Shown here: one piece after another, positions 38,861 to 47,726 of the stretch | Numbering within the stretch: position 1 is the first letter of the stretch | Layout: the number at the start of each line of letters is the position of its first letter | Made by a program: the position numbers and the translations under genes | Assembly: GCF_008245005.1 (NCBI RefSeq) | Contig: NZ_CP043427.1 | Coordinates: 1,116,001-1,180,000 of the forward strand | Reading direction: 5' to 3' | DNA length: 64,000 bases | DNA from: Campylobacter sputorum subsp. sputorum | Lineage (GTDB): Bacteria; Campylobacterota; Campylobacteria; Campylobacterales; Campylobacteraceae | Notes under the pieces: model-generated | Databases searched by the model: none | Told to the model about the DNA's origin: nothing | What the model saw: the letters and a program-made list of their open reading frames with translations, nothing else

Positions 38861-39502
38861 ATGTATGTAGCACCAAGTATTCTCTCGGCTAATTTTGGAA
38901 ATTTAAGCAGTGATATAACAAAGGTTTGTGAAGCTGGGGCTGATCTTTTACATATAGATGTTATGGATGGTCATTTTGTACCAAATTTAACAATAGGACC
39001 TAGTGTTGTGAAAGCTGCGGCAAAAGCTTCAAGTGTGCCGCTTGATATACACTTAATGGTAAAAAATGTTAAATTTTTTGTAGATCTTTTTTTAGACATA
39101 AAACCAAAATTTATAACATTTCACATAGAAGAAGAAAAACACCCTTTAAGAATGATTGAATACATTAGAGATCACGGAATTAGCCCTGGAATAGTTCTAA
39201 ATCCACATACTCCAGTTTCTATGTTAGAGCATATAATTCATAGTGTTGATATAGTGCTTTTAATGAGTGTAAATCCTGGTTTTGGCGGACAGAAATTTAT
39301 GCCTCTTGTTCTTAAAAAAATATCTACTTTAAGAGATATGATAGATAAAAATAACATAAAATGCATGATAGAAGTTGATGGTGGTATAAATGGATTAAAC
39401 ATAGCAGACATAGAAATAGCTGGGGCTGATATAGTTGTAGCTGGAAATTATATATTTTCATCAAATGATTATAAGACATCGATTAATTCATTAAAGATAT
39501 AA
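38861..39502 (+). CDS. rpe: Ribulose-phosphate 3-epimerase
   Basis: A 213-aa TIM-barrel enzyme interconverting ribulose 5-phosphate and xylulose 5-phosphate. Signatures are APSILSANFGNL, HIDVMDGHFVPNLTIGP with the metal-binding His and Asp, SVNPGFGGQKF and EVDGGING. It follows the CheX-like gene by nine bases and precedes the DnaQ-like gene by three. Confidence 0.97.
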   Translation: MYVAPSILSANFGNLSSDITKVCEAGADLLHIDVMDGHFVPNLTIGPSVVKAAAKASSVPLDIHLMVKNVKFFVDLFLDIKPKFITFHIEEEKHPLRMIEYIRDHGISPGIVLNPHTPVSMLEHIIHSVDIVLLMSVNPGFGGQKFMPLVLKKISTLRDMIDKNNIKCMIEVDGGINGLNIADIEIAGADIVVAGNYIFSSNDYKTSINSLKI

Positions 39503-39505
39503 AAA

Positions 39506-40279
39506 TTGCAGCTAGAGGCTTTTATTAAATTTTTTATAACAAATCCACTTTATTACAAAGATTTTGTAAATATAGCAAGCAACATCAAAGAGATAAACGA
39601 GATAATAAATGTAAAAAATTTATGCGAATGGAGAACACTTGGGCTAAATTTAAAAAAAGACTACATAAATAGAGTTATTCCGGTCTTTAAGCATACATTG
39701 ATTAAAGATCAAATATTTTGCATTGTAGATATAGAAACAAATGGCAGTATGAAAGATGGACAGATTATAGAAATTGGTGCTGTAAAACTACAAAATTCAA
39801 AAATCATAGATACTTTTGAAACGCTAATTTATGCACCATTTATACCAGAAAATATTACACAATTAACAGGAATTTTTACAAACGATTTAAAAGACGCGCC
39901 AAATTTAAAAATTGCATTAGAAAAATTTAAGATTTTTTTGCAAGACTCTGTATTTATAGCACATAATGTCAGATTTGATTACAATTTTATAAGTAATAGT
40001 CTAAGTAAAATTGGACTTGGAATACTTTTAAATCCAAAGCTTTGCACAATCGAACTTGCAAAAAGAACGATATCATCAAAAAAATATGGTCTTGAACATC
40101 TAAAAGAAATTCTAAACATAAACAACGCCCATCATAGAGCGATGAGCGATACAATATCTGCTACAAAAATTTTCCAGCACTGTTTAAATTTCATACCAGA
40201 TAATATCAAAACTACTTATGATCTTATAAATTTTAGCAAAACAGCGTCCTTGATGCCAAAACCCGAAGAGACCCTATAA
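39506..40279 (+). CDS. dnaQ: DnaQ-like 3'-5' exonuclease
   Basis: A 257-aa protein with the DEDDh fold from about residue 70: Exo I is CIVDIETNGSM, Exo II is VFIAHNVRFDYNF and Exo III is HHRAMSDT. It is probably the proofreading subunit of DNA polymerase III or a related nuclease. An extra helical N-terminus of about 65 residues precedes the catalytic domain. It appears to start at TTG 39506, as no in-frame ATG occurs before the catalytic core. Its 3' end overlaps ppk2 tail to tail by six bases. Confidence 0.85.
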   Translation: MQLEAFIKFFITNPLYYKDFVNIASNIKEINEIINVKNLCEWRTLGLNLKKDYINRVIPVFKHTLIKDQIFCIVDIETNGSMKDGQIIEIGAVKLQNSKIIDTFETLIYAPFIPENITQLTGIFTNDLKDAPNLKIALEKFKIFLQDSVFIAHNVRFDYNFISNSLSKIGLGILLNPKLCTIELAKRTISSKKYGLEHLKEILNINNAHHRAMSDTISATKIFQHCLNFIPDNIKTTYDLINFSKTASLMPKPEETL

Positions 40280-41098
40280 AATAACTTTTATTTTCTTTAT
40301 GGCTTCTTCTATTACTTTTAATTCATCCGCGGCGGTTCTTACTTTTTGCGTATCAACTTTTAATTTATCTTTAGAGCATTTATCTTCGTAATCTATTTTA
40401 TTTAATATTGATTTTATAGTATTTAATCTAGCTTGTTTTTTATTATTTGAATCTATAACAATCCACGGATTTATATCTGTATCGGTTTGTAAAAACATAC
40501 TACCTTGAGCCATTGAATACTTATTCCAAAAATCTTGAGCCATATCATCAACAGGCGATATTTTAAATCTTTTTAGCGGATTAGTTCTTCTGCTTTTAAA
40601 TCTTTTGGCTTGTGCTTCTTTATTTATAGATAAGAAAAATTTAAAAATCTTAATCCCGGATTTACTTAAAAGATTTTCAAACCCAGGCACTTCTTGCAAG
40701 AAATCTCTATGTTCTTCTTGTGTACAAAATCCCATAACAGGCTCCACCATAGCTCTATTGTACCAAGAGCGATCAAAGATAACAATCTCTCCTGCACTTG
40801 GCAAATGAGCAACATATCTTTGAAAATACCATTGAGTTGTTTCTATGTCGCTAGGCTTTTGAAGAGCTACAACTCTACATCCTCTAGGATTTAGATGCTC
40901 TGTTATCCTTTTTATAGTTCCGCCTTTTCCAGCAGCATCACGCCCTTCCATTATGATAAGAAGTTTCAAACCCTCTTTTTTTACATAATATTGCATTTTT
41001 AAAAGCTCTACTTGAAGATCTTTAAGCTCTTTTTCATATGCTTTTTTCTTTTCCTTTTTCTCTTTTTTTCTGTTTTCTTTTTTTTCTTCATTAGACAT
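40274..41098 (-). CDS. ppk2: Polyphosphate kinase 2 family protein
   Basis: A 274-aa PPK2. After a lysine- and glutamate-rich leader, Walker A is GRDAAGKGG, followed by the family block FDRSWYNRAMVEPVMGF and the LID-like FKSRRTNPLKRFK. Members transfer phosphate between polyphosphate and nucleoside diphosphates; GTP or ATP synthesis cannot be distinguished. The ATG at 41098 has AAGGA at proper distance; an ATG 33 bases upstream lacks one. It is divergent from dsbD. Confidence 0.93.
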   Translation of the reverse strand: MSNEEKKENRKKEKKEKKKAYEKELKDLQVELLKMQYYVKKEGLKLLIIMEGRDAAGKGGTIKRITEHLNPRGCRVVALQKPSDIETTQWYFQRYVAHLPSAGEIVIFDRSWYNRAMVEPVMGFCTQEEHRDFLQEVPGFENLLSKSGIKIFKFFLSINKEAQAKRFKSRRTNPLKRFKISPVDDMAQDFWNKYSMAQGSMFLQTDTDINPWIVIDSNNKKQARLNTIKSILNKIDYEDKCSKDKLKVDTQKVRTAADELKVIEEAIKKIKVIL

Positions 41099-41140
41099 AT
41101 CATATCCTTTTTTGTATAAATACTCTAACAATTTTATAAC

Positions 41141-41146
41141 ATTATA
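41141..41146 (-). promoter_or_regulatory. Predicted -10 of ppk2
   Basis: TATAAT on the minus strand, 43 bases upstream of the chosen ppk2 start. Confidence 0.4.
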
Positions 41147-41170
41147 AATAAAATCTTAATTAAGTTTTAG

Positions 41171-41176
41171 TATAAT
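41171..41176 (+). promoter_or_regulatory. Predicted -10 of dsbD
   Basis: TATAAT preceded by TTTTAG, 33 bases before the dsbD ATG. It is divergent from the ppk2 promoter. Confidence 0.5.
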
Positions 41177-41208
41177 GCAATAACTTATATAATAAATTGG
41201 AATTTTTA

Positions 41209-42954
41209 ATGTTTAATAAGATAATATTTTTTCTTTTTTTTAGTTGTAGTTTTTTATTTGCAAATATAAATAATGTTTTTGATATACAAGCTAAAATGCT
41301 AGATAATATTGCTTTAAATTTAGAATTTAATATAGATAAAAAAGCATACCTTTATAGCGATAAAATCAAGATAAAATTACTTTCGCAAGACAAAGATATA
41401 ACCGAGTTTTTAAATTTTCCACAAAGCAAACAATATAAAAATTATCAAATTTACAGCGGAAAATTTGATGTTTTAATTCCACTTGGATTGATTAATAATT
41501 TAGATGAGTTTTCACTAAGAGTTGATTACTTAGGGTGTGCTTATGATGGCTTTTGTTATGAACCTTTGGCAAAAAAGATAGATGTTAAAAAAAATGCAAA
41601 TATTTATGAAATTTCTACATCTCAAATAGACTTAAAGCAATTTTCAACTCCAAAAGATATAAAAACCGATAAATCAGGCAACTCATCAAACCATCAAAAT
41701 ATAGCTGGCAATTTATCAAAAAACAGCGTTTTTGTTAGTTTGATTACATTTTTTGGATACGGCTTACTGCTTGCTTTAACACCTTGCATTTTGCCTATGA
41801 TTCCAATACTTTCAAGCATAATTGTATCAAAAGGGGATGTTGGCAAAAAACATAGTTTTATAATAAGCCTAGTTTATGTATTTTCAATGAGTATAGCATA
41901 CACCATAGCAGGTGTGTTAGCAAGTCTTTTTGGTATGGGTATACAAGGGATACTTCAAATTCCGTTTGTTATCATATCTTTTAGTCTTATTTTTGTATTT
42001 TTTGCTCTTTCAATGTTTGGCGTTTTTAAATTTCAAATGCCTCTTTTTATTCAAAATTTCATAAACTCAAAAACTGAAAATAAAACAGGTTTTTTTGGCG
42101 TAGTCATTATGGGATTTTTATCAGCCTTGATAGTAGGACCTTGTATAGCAGCACCACTTGCCGGAGCACTTCTTTTCATAGCTCAAAGTGGAAATATACT
42201 TCTTGGGGGGCTAGCTCTTTTTGTAATGAGCTTTGCCATGGGAATTCCATTGCTTCTAATAGGTCTTGGTGGAAAAAGATTTCTTCCAAAACCAGGAATT
42301 TGGATGGAAGAAATTAATAAATTATTTGGTTTTATAATGCTAATAATGGCTGCATGGATGTTATCAAGAATAATAAATCAAAATATGACAATGCTCATTT
42401 ATGGTGTCATTGGGATATTTTTTACTATTTTCATGGGAGGTTTTGATAGAGCAAAAAGCACTTTTATGAAATTTAAAAAATCTATTTGTATTTTTGTATT
42501 TATCTACTCCACTTTGCTAATTACAGGATTTGCAAGTGGTGCAACAGATGTATCAAAACCATTACAAAATATTATTTCTCAAAAAAATAACAACACAATG
42601 GACAATAAAGAAATTTCTTTTAAATATGCTAAAAATTTAAAAGAACTAAAAGATATAATTCATAGCTCAAAAAAGCCAGTTATGATAGATTTTTGGGCAA
42701 CTTGGTGTGTAAATTGTAAAGAGTTAGAAAATGTTTTTCAAGACGATGAAGTTAAGAAAAAACTTTTTGAATTTGAACTTGTAAAAATAGATGTTACAAA
42801 TAGTAATAATGACAACAAAGAAATGATGAAAGAATTTGCAGTTTATGGTCCCCCTGCTCTTATATTTTTTAAAGATGGAGTTGAATTAAAAAACAAACAG
42901 ATAGTAGGTTTTATAACTGCAAAAGATTTTTTGCAACACATAAAAGAAATTTAG
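41209..42954 (+). CDS. dsbD: Thiol:disulfide interchange protein DsbD
   Basis: About 581 aa. A signal peptide (to about residue 18) precedes the periplasmic alpha domain with its Cys pair in LGCAYDGFCYEP. The eight-helix beta domain carries the cysteines of LALTPCILPMIP and VGPCIAAPLAG. The C-terminal thioredoxin-like gamma domain has the active site WCVNCKE. It passes electrons from cytoplasmic thioredoxin to periplasmic partners. A TTG at 41197 could extend it by four residues; the ATG at 41209 is preferred because TTGGAA lies upstream of it. Confidence 0.95.
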   Translation: MFNKIIFFLFFSCSFLFANINNVFDIQAKMLDNIALNLEFNIDKKAYLYSDKIKIKLLSQDKDITEFLNFPQSKQYKNYQIYSGKFDVLIPLGLINNLDEFSLRVDYLGCAYDGFCYEPLAKKIDVKKNANIYEISTSQIDLKQFSTPKDIKTDKSGNSSNHQNIAGNLSKNSVFVSLITFFGYGLLLALTPCILPMIPILSSIIVSKGDVGKKHSFIISLVYVFSMSIAYTIAGVLASLFGMGIQGILQIPFVIISFSLIFVFFALSMFGVFKFQMPLFIQNFINSKTENKTGFFGVVIMGFLSALIVGPCIAAPLAGALLFIAQSGNILLGGLALFVMSFAMGIPLLLIGLGGKRFLPKPGIWMEEINKLFGFIMLIMAAWMLSRIINQNMTMLIYGVIGIFFTIFMGGFDRAKSTFMKFKKSICIFVFIYSTLLITGFASGATDVSKPLQNIISQKNNNTMDNKEISFKYAKNLKELKDIIHSSKKPVMIDFWATWCVNCKELENVFQDDEVKKKLFEFELVKIDVTNSNNDNKEMMKEFAVYGPPALIFFKDGVELKNKQIVGFITAKDFLQHIKEI

Positions 42955-42995
42955 CTAAATTTATGTTTATTTGATTTATAATCAAACTTTCTTTT

Positions 42996-43069
42996 TGCCC
43001 TATAGTTTAGCGGTAGAACTGCTGACTCTGGATCAGCTAACAGAGGTTCGAATCCTCTTAGGGCATCCA
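42996..43069 (+). tRNA. tRNA-Gln (CTG)
   Basis: A 74-nt cloverleaf with encoded CCA. The acceptor TGCCCTA pairs perfectly with TAGGGCA and gives the U1-A72 pair typical of tRNA-Gln. The anticodon stem is GCTGA/TCAGC with loop CTCTGGA (anticodon CTG), and the T arm is AGAGG/CCTCT. The discriminator base is T. A TATAAT lies at 42977-42982. The C34 anticodon is unexpected in an AT-rich genome (see findings). Confidence 0.9.
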
Positions 43070-43155
43070 CGCATTAAAATGACTTACAAAATACAACATA
43101 AGCTATTGGAAAAAAGTTAAACTTTGGTTTTATATCTTGTTTTTTATATTCGCAC

Positions 43156-43185
43156 TATTAAACATAAATTAATTTATGTTTAATA
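43156..43185. repeat. 30-bp perfect palindrome
   Basis: TATTAAACATAAATT is followed directly by its reverse complement AATTTATGTTTAATA, 15 bp per arm with no spacer. It lies 450 bases upstream of hydA. In AT-rich DNA a spacerless match of this length is unlikely by chance. Function unknown. Confidence 0.75.
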
Positions 43186-43554
43186 AAACTATGGATATTA
43201 TAGAAATTTAATAAAAAATAGGATTTAAAAATGAATAAAATAATATTTTAAAGTGCGTATATTTTATAATAGCTTTTGTCCTATCATATATGCTTGTTAG
43301 CTTCTTGCTAAGATAAATTTTATAGTGTGTGATTGTCATAAATTTCTACATATTAACGCAATATACAATATAATATTTGGTATTATAGTTATTCATAGAA
43401 AATCCATATAAAAATTCTAAAAAAATGCACTAAATTTATATTTCGTAATAAAAAAATTTAATAAATATTATTACTTAAAAGTAATTTGCTTTTTTAAATT
43501 TAATTTAATTATAAAAGTTATTTTTAAATCGAATAGTTGTAAACTAACTAATAT

Positions 43555-43586
43555 TGCATATTTATATAATCTTATATAAATATGCA
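43555..43586. promoter_or_regulatory. Inverted repeat overlapping the predicted hydA promoter
   Basis: Arms TGCATATTTATATA and TATATAAATATGCA match perfectly over 14 bp with the four-base spacer ATCT. A TATAAT (43565-43570) lies inside, so the site covers the -10 and the likely transcription start. It sits 47 bases before the hydA ATG. This is a candidate operator for the hydrogenase operon; the regulator is not identified. Confidence 0.65.
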
Positions 43587-43633
43587 TTTGTTAATATTAA
43601 AAAATAAAATACAAAATTTACAAAGGAGAGTTC

Positions 43634-44756
43634 ATGAAACAAGAGGATCTTGTCTCACAAATCAGTGCTAGATTGAATGAAGTTCAAAATATGCCAAAAA
43701 TGCATAATGGCTCTATTATGCAAAAATTAAAAGAGCATGGATTTAGCAGAAGGGATTTTATGAAATGGGCTGGAACAATGACTGCCATGTTGTCGCTTCC
43801 TACATCCTTTATACCTCAGGTTGCAAAAGCTGCTGAACTAGCAGATAGATTACCAGTTATTTGGTTACATATGGCAGAATGCACAGGATGTAGCGAAAGC
43901 CTATTAAGAACAGATGCACCTACTATAGATAGTCTTATATTTGACTACATTTCACTTGAATATCATGAAACTATAATGTCAGCAAGTGGGTGGCAAGCCG
44001 AAGAAAATTTAGAAAGTGCCATAGAAAAATATAAAGGTAAATATGTCCTTATGGTTGAAGGTGGAATTCCTGAGGGTTCAAGCGAATTTTATCTAACGGT
44101 AGGACCTGTTGGAACAACAGGAGCACAGCATTGCAGACACGCAAGCGAAAATGCTTTAGCTATATTTGCCATAGGAACATGTTCAAGCTGCTCATCCAAA
44201 CCCAACAAATGCTCAACCTTTAAGCAAAATAACAAATAAACCTGTTATAAATGTACCAGGATGCCCACCAAGTGAGAAAAATATAGTTGGAAATGTTTTA
44301 AATTATCTACTTTTTGGAACCTTACCTAGCTTAGATGCTTACAATAGACCAAAATGGGCTTATGGGTTAAGAATTCACGATCTTTGCGAAAGAAGAGGTC
44401 ATTTTGATGCTGGCGAATTTGTTCAACATTTTGGCGATCAGGGTGCAAAAGATGGTTATTGCTTATATAAAGTTGGCTGCAAAGGTCCTTATACTTTTAA
44501 CAACTGCTCAAGAGAAAGATTTAACTCTCATACAAGCTGGCCTATACAAGCAGGACATGGCTGTATAGGATGCTCTGAGCCAAATTTCTGGGATGAAATG
44601 GGTCCATTTGAAGTTCCTCTTGGAGATAGACTTTATAATACAACTTTTGGTGGTTTAGGAGCTGATGCTACAGCTGATAAGATAGGTATAGGAATTTTGG
44701 CTATCGCAGGTGTTGCTATAGCGGCTCATGCAGCCATTGCTTCATTTAAGAAATAA
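43634..44756 (+). pseudogene. hydA: [NiFe]-hydrogenase small subunit HydA, frameshifted
   Basis: The first frame (43634-44239) carries a Tat signal (SRRDFMKW), a hydrophobic segment, the proximal cluster motif ECTGCSES and ends shortly after GTCSSC. The second frame (from about 44190 to 44756) continues with AHPNPTNAQP, VPGCPPSEKN, the distal-cluster CKGPYTFNNC and GHGCIGCSEPNFWD, then a C-terminal membrane helix. The break falls where the family reads about GTCSSYGGVQAAxPNP, so roughly YGGVQA is missing. Adding 17 nt restores a 379-codon frame. Strong AAGGAG ribosome site. Either a true inactivation or an assembly error. Confidence 0.85.
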
Positions 44757-44771
44757 AAATAAGGAAATAAC

Positions 44772-46490
44772 ATGAGTAAAAGAATAGTAGTAGATCCTAT
44801 AACAAGAATAGAAGGTCATCTTAGAGTAGAAGTTATGGTAGATGATAACAATGTAGTAACAGATGCCTTTAGTAGCTCAACACTTTGGAGAGGGCTTGAG
44901 ACAATAGTAAAAGGTAGAGATCCAAGAGATGCAGGTTTTTTAATGCAAAGAATTTGTGGAGTTTGCACATTTTCTCACTATAAAGCTGGTATAATGGCAG
45001 TTGAAAATGCCCTTGGTATAACTCCACCGCTAAATGCTGTTTTAACGAGAACTCTCATGAATAATGCTTTATTTTTTCACGATCACATTGTTCATTTTTA
45101 TCAACTTCATGCACTTGATTTTGTTGATATTGTAAGTGCTTTAAGTGCAGATCCTTTTAAAGCACAAGATGAAGCTTTTAAATACACAGATTTTCCTTAT
45201 GCATGTGGAGCAGATCATCTAAAAGCTGTTCAAGCAAAAGTGAAAACTTTTGTTGATAAAGGAAATCTTGGACCATTCGCAAATGCTTACTATGGGCACA
45301 AAACTTATCATCTAACACCAGAGCAAAATTTAATAGCTCTAAGCCACTATTTAGAGTGCTTAAGAGTTCAAAGAACAGCTGCTCAAATGATGGCGATCTT
45401 TGGAGCAAAACAGCCCCACCCTCAAAGCTTAACAGTTGGAGGTGTAACTTGTGTTATGGATATATTAAGTCCTGCTAGACTTGGTGAGTATATGACTAAA
45501 TTTAATGAAGTTAAAGATTTCGTTGATAGAGCTTATTATCCAGACCTTGTAATGGCTGGAAAAGCTTATGCAAATGAACCAAGTGTTCTAAATGATGTTG
45601 GGGTAGCAAATTTATGGACACATCAAGAATTCCAACTATCACAAAATGAATGGTTGTTTGAAAGTGGTATTATTAAGAATGGCGATTTAAGCAAAGTTGA
45701 AGAGTTAGATGAAAGTAAAATCACTGAAGAAGCAACACATTCTTGGTATAAAAACGATAAACCTCTTCATCCTTATGATGGTGAGCAAGAGCCTAATTAT
45801 ACAGGATTTAAAGATGAAAAAACATTAAATGCAAAAGGCGAGATGGTTAATACAAAAGTTCTTGATACCTCTGGTAAATACTCTTGGATAAAAGCACCAA
45901 GATATGGTGGTAAACCTATGCAAGTTGGACCTTTGGCAAATATCGTTGTAAACTACGCAAAAGGAAATAAATATGTTGTTCCTGTGGTTGATAAGTTTTT
46001 AGCAGACACCGGTCTTCCATTAACTGCTGTCTTATCAACTCTTGGAAGAACTGCTTGTCGCATGATAGAAGCAAAAGTTATAGCAGATAATGGCTTAATA
46101 GCACTAAATAACTTAATTGCAAATATAAAATCAGGCGACACCGAAACTTGTGCAAAATACACAATAGACACAAGCAAAGAATATAAAGGTAGATATATCG
46201 GTCATGTACCTAGAGGAACTTTGAGCCATTGGTGTAGAATAGAAAAAGGTGTTATCAAAAACTGGCAAGCAGTTGTTCCTTCTACTTGGAATGCCTCTCC
46301 AAAAGATGCTAATGGTGGAATGGGAAGTTATGAAGCTTGTTTGATTGGTTTAAAAATAGCTGACTTAACTCAACCTTTAGAGATTATTCGCAAAATTCAC
46401 TCATATGATCCATGTATTGCTTGTGCAGTTCATGTAATGGATACAAAAGGAAATGAAATAAGCGAGTATAAAGTAAATCCAAGTTTATAA
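44772..46490 (+). CDS. hydB: [NiFe]-hydrogenase large subunit
   Basis: A 572-aa catalytic subunit. The nickel ligands are in RICGVCTFSH near residue 60 and DPCIACAVH at the C-terminus. The conserved C-terminal His in CAVH is the point after which the maturation protease cuts. It oxidises periplasmic H2 with HydA and hands electrons to the cytochrome HydC. It is intact although the upstream small-subunit gene is not. Sixteen bases follow hydA and ten precede hydC. Confidence 0.97.
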   Translation: MSKRIVVDPITRIEGHLRVEVMVDDNNVVTDAFSSSTLWRGLETIVKGRDPRDAGFLMQRICGVCTFSHYKAGIMAVENALGITPPLNAVLTRTLMNNALFFHDHIVHFYQLHALDFVDIVSALSADPFKAQDEAFKYTDFPYACGADHLKAVQAKVKTFVDKGNLGPFANAYYGHKTYHLTPEQNLIALSHYLECLRVQRTAAQMMAIFGAKQPHPQSLTVGGVTCVMDILSPARLGEYMTKFNEVKDFVDRAYYPDLVMAGKAYANEPSVLNDVGVANLWTHQEFQLSQNEWLFESGIIKNGDLSKVEELDESKITEEATHSWYKNDKPLHPYDGEQEPNYTGFKDEKTLNAKGEMVNTKVLDTSGKYSWIKAPRYGGKPMQVGPLANIVVNYAKGNKYVVPVVDKFLADTGLPLTAVLSTLGRTACRMIEAKVIADNGLIALNNLIANIKSGDTETCAKYTIDTSKEYKGRYIGHVPRGTLSHWCRIEKGVIKNWQAVVPSTWNASPKDANGGMGSYEACLIGLKIADLTQPLEIIRKIHSYDPCIACAVHVMDTKGNEISEYKVNPSL

Positions 46491-46500
46491 GGAGCAATCT

Positions 46501-47184
46501 ATGAAAAATGACGCAAAACATATTGCTGAGTATGAGTTCTCCATCGGATACAGACTTACTCACTGGATAAGAGCATTAAGTATAGTCTTGCTTGTAGTTA
46601 GTGGATTTTATATAGCTTATGTTTTTGTAAGTCCAGTTGTAACAAATGAACCTGTAATCTTTATGAATGCAAAATGGAGAGCTGTGCATATGATAGCAGC
46701 TTTTGTACTTATTGCGGTGCTTTTCTTTAAACTCTATTTATTTGTATTTGACAAACAAAGTAGAAAAGAATTAGCAAGTATTGGGGATTTTTTTAATATA
46801 AAAATATGGATAGAACAAATTAAATACTATCTATTCTTAGGAGAACATCCTCATATAAAAGGTGTTTATAACCCACTTCAATTTGCTTCATATTTGCTAT
46901 TTTATATAGTAATGTTTGTGATATGCTTAACTGGAATGGTTTTATATGTTCATGTTTATCACGAAGGACTTGGAGGGTTATTTTATGAGCCTATGAGAGT
47001 TGTTGAAGTTTGGATGGGCGGTCTTGCAAATGTAAGAGAAATCCACCATATTTGTATGTGGGTAATTATGATTTTTGTTCTTGCACATGTTTATATGGCT
47101 ATATTTAATGCTGTAAAAGGTAAAAATGGTGCAATGGATGCCATTATAAGTGGTTATAAATTCCCACAAGAAAACAACCACTAG
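46501..47184 (+). CDS. hydC: Hydrogenase b-type cytochrome subunit
   Basis: A 227-aa membrane protein of the HyaC/HydC family with about four to five helices. Haem-ligand candidates are the histidines in IGYRLTHWIRA, WRAVHMIAAF and VREIHHICMW. It anchors the hydrogenase and delivers electrons to the quinone pool. The stop TAG overlaps the GTG start of hydD by one base. Confidence 0.95.
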   Translation: MKNDAKHIAEYEFSIGYRLTHWIRALSIVLLVVSGFYIAYVFVSPVVTNEPVIFMNAKWRAVHMIAAFVLIAVLFFKLYLFVFDKQSRKELASIGDFFNIKIWIEQIKYYLFLGEHPHIKGVYNPLQFASYLLFYIVMFVICLTGMVLYVHVYHEGLGGLFYEPMRVVEVWMGGLANVREIHHICMWVIMIFVLAHVYMAIFNAVKGKNGAMDAIISGYKFPQENNH

Positions 47185-47726
47185 TGAATATTTTAATACT
47201 TGGTATAGGAAATGTGATGTTCTCCGATGAAGGAATCGGGGTTCATCTTTGTAAACTTTTAGAAAAAAACTACACTTTTAGATCAGATACTCACACCATC
47301 ACTTTTATAGATGGCGGAACACTTGCAATGCAACTTATCCCCATAATAGTAAAATATGACTATGTTATCGTCATAGACTGCATAGATGCAAAAGATGGAA
47401 ATATCGGAGATGTTTATTTTTTTGATTACGATGATATGCCTAAAAAGATAAATTGGAGTGGTTCGGCTCATGAAGTAGAAATGCTTCAAACGCTTCAATA
47501 TATGGAACTTATGGGAGATATTCCTAAAACTAAGATTGTGGGTATTATACCAAAACGCATAGTCCCTTTGAGCTTTGAAATATCTAGTGAAATAAAAGAT
47601 GGTGTAAATTTAGCCCAAAAAACTATACTAAAATATCTAAAAGATGAGTTTAAATTTGATATAATAAAAAAAGATAACAAAAATATACAAGATATAGCAA
47701 ATTTATTTTCTAAAGGTGAGTTATGA
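47184..47726 (+). CDS. hydD: Hydrogenase maturation protease (HyaD/HydD family)
   Basis: A 180-aa endopeptidase that trims the HydB C-terminus after nickel insertion. Metal-contact residues match the family: Glu16 in SDEGIGV, Asp65 in VIDCIDA and His96 in GSAHEVEM. It starts with GTG, which overlaps the hydC stop. Its TGA overlaps the ATG of the next gene. Confidence 0.95.
   Translation: MNILILGIGNVMFSDEGIGVHLCKLLEKNYTFRSDTHTITFIDGGTLAMQLIPIIVKYDYVIVIDCIDAKDGNIGDVYFFDYDDMPKKINWSGSAHEVEMLQTLQYMELMGDIPKTKIVGIIPKRIVPLSFEISSEIKDGVNLAQKTILKYLKDEFKFDIIKKDNKNIQDIANLFSKGEL

Larger units (their letters stand above)
43070..43633. other. Gene-free AT-rich stretch upstream of hydA
   Basis: 564 bases with no intact gene. 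It contains two strong palindromes (listed separately), a predicted -10 and a strong AAGGAG ribosome site for hydA. Around 43231-43320 a frameshifted hydrophobic reading frame can be imagined, but no start or conserved motif supports it. Confidence 0.6.

Noticed and set aside
42205-42212. G6 run inside dsbD as a phase-variation tract
   Set aside because: Six bases is shorter than the G8 or longer tracts that vary in Campylobacter, and the frame is intact.
43209-43320. Possible remnant of a hydrophobic peptide gene (MNKIIF, then a shifted frame reading about 20 apolar residues)
   Set aside because: It needs a frameshift and has no ribosome site or homology; AT-rich DNA encodes apolar residues easily.
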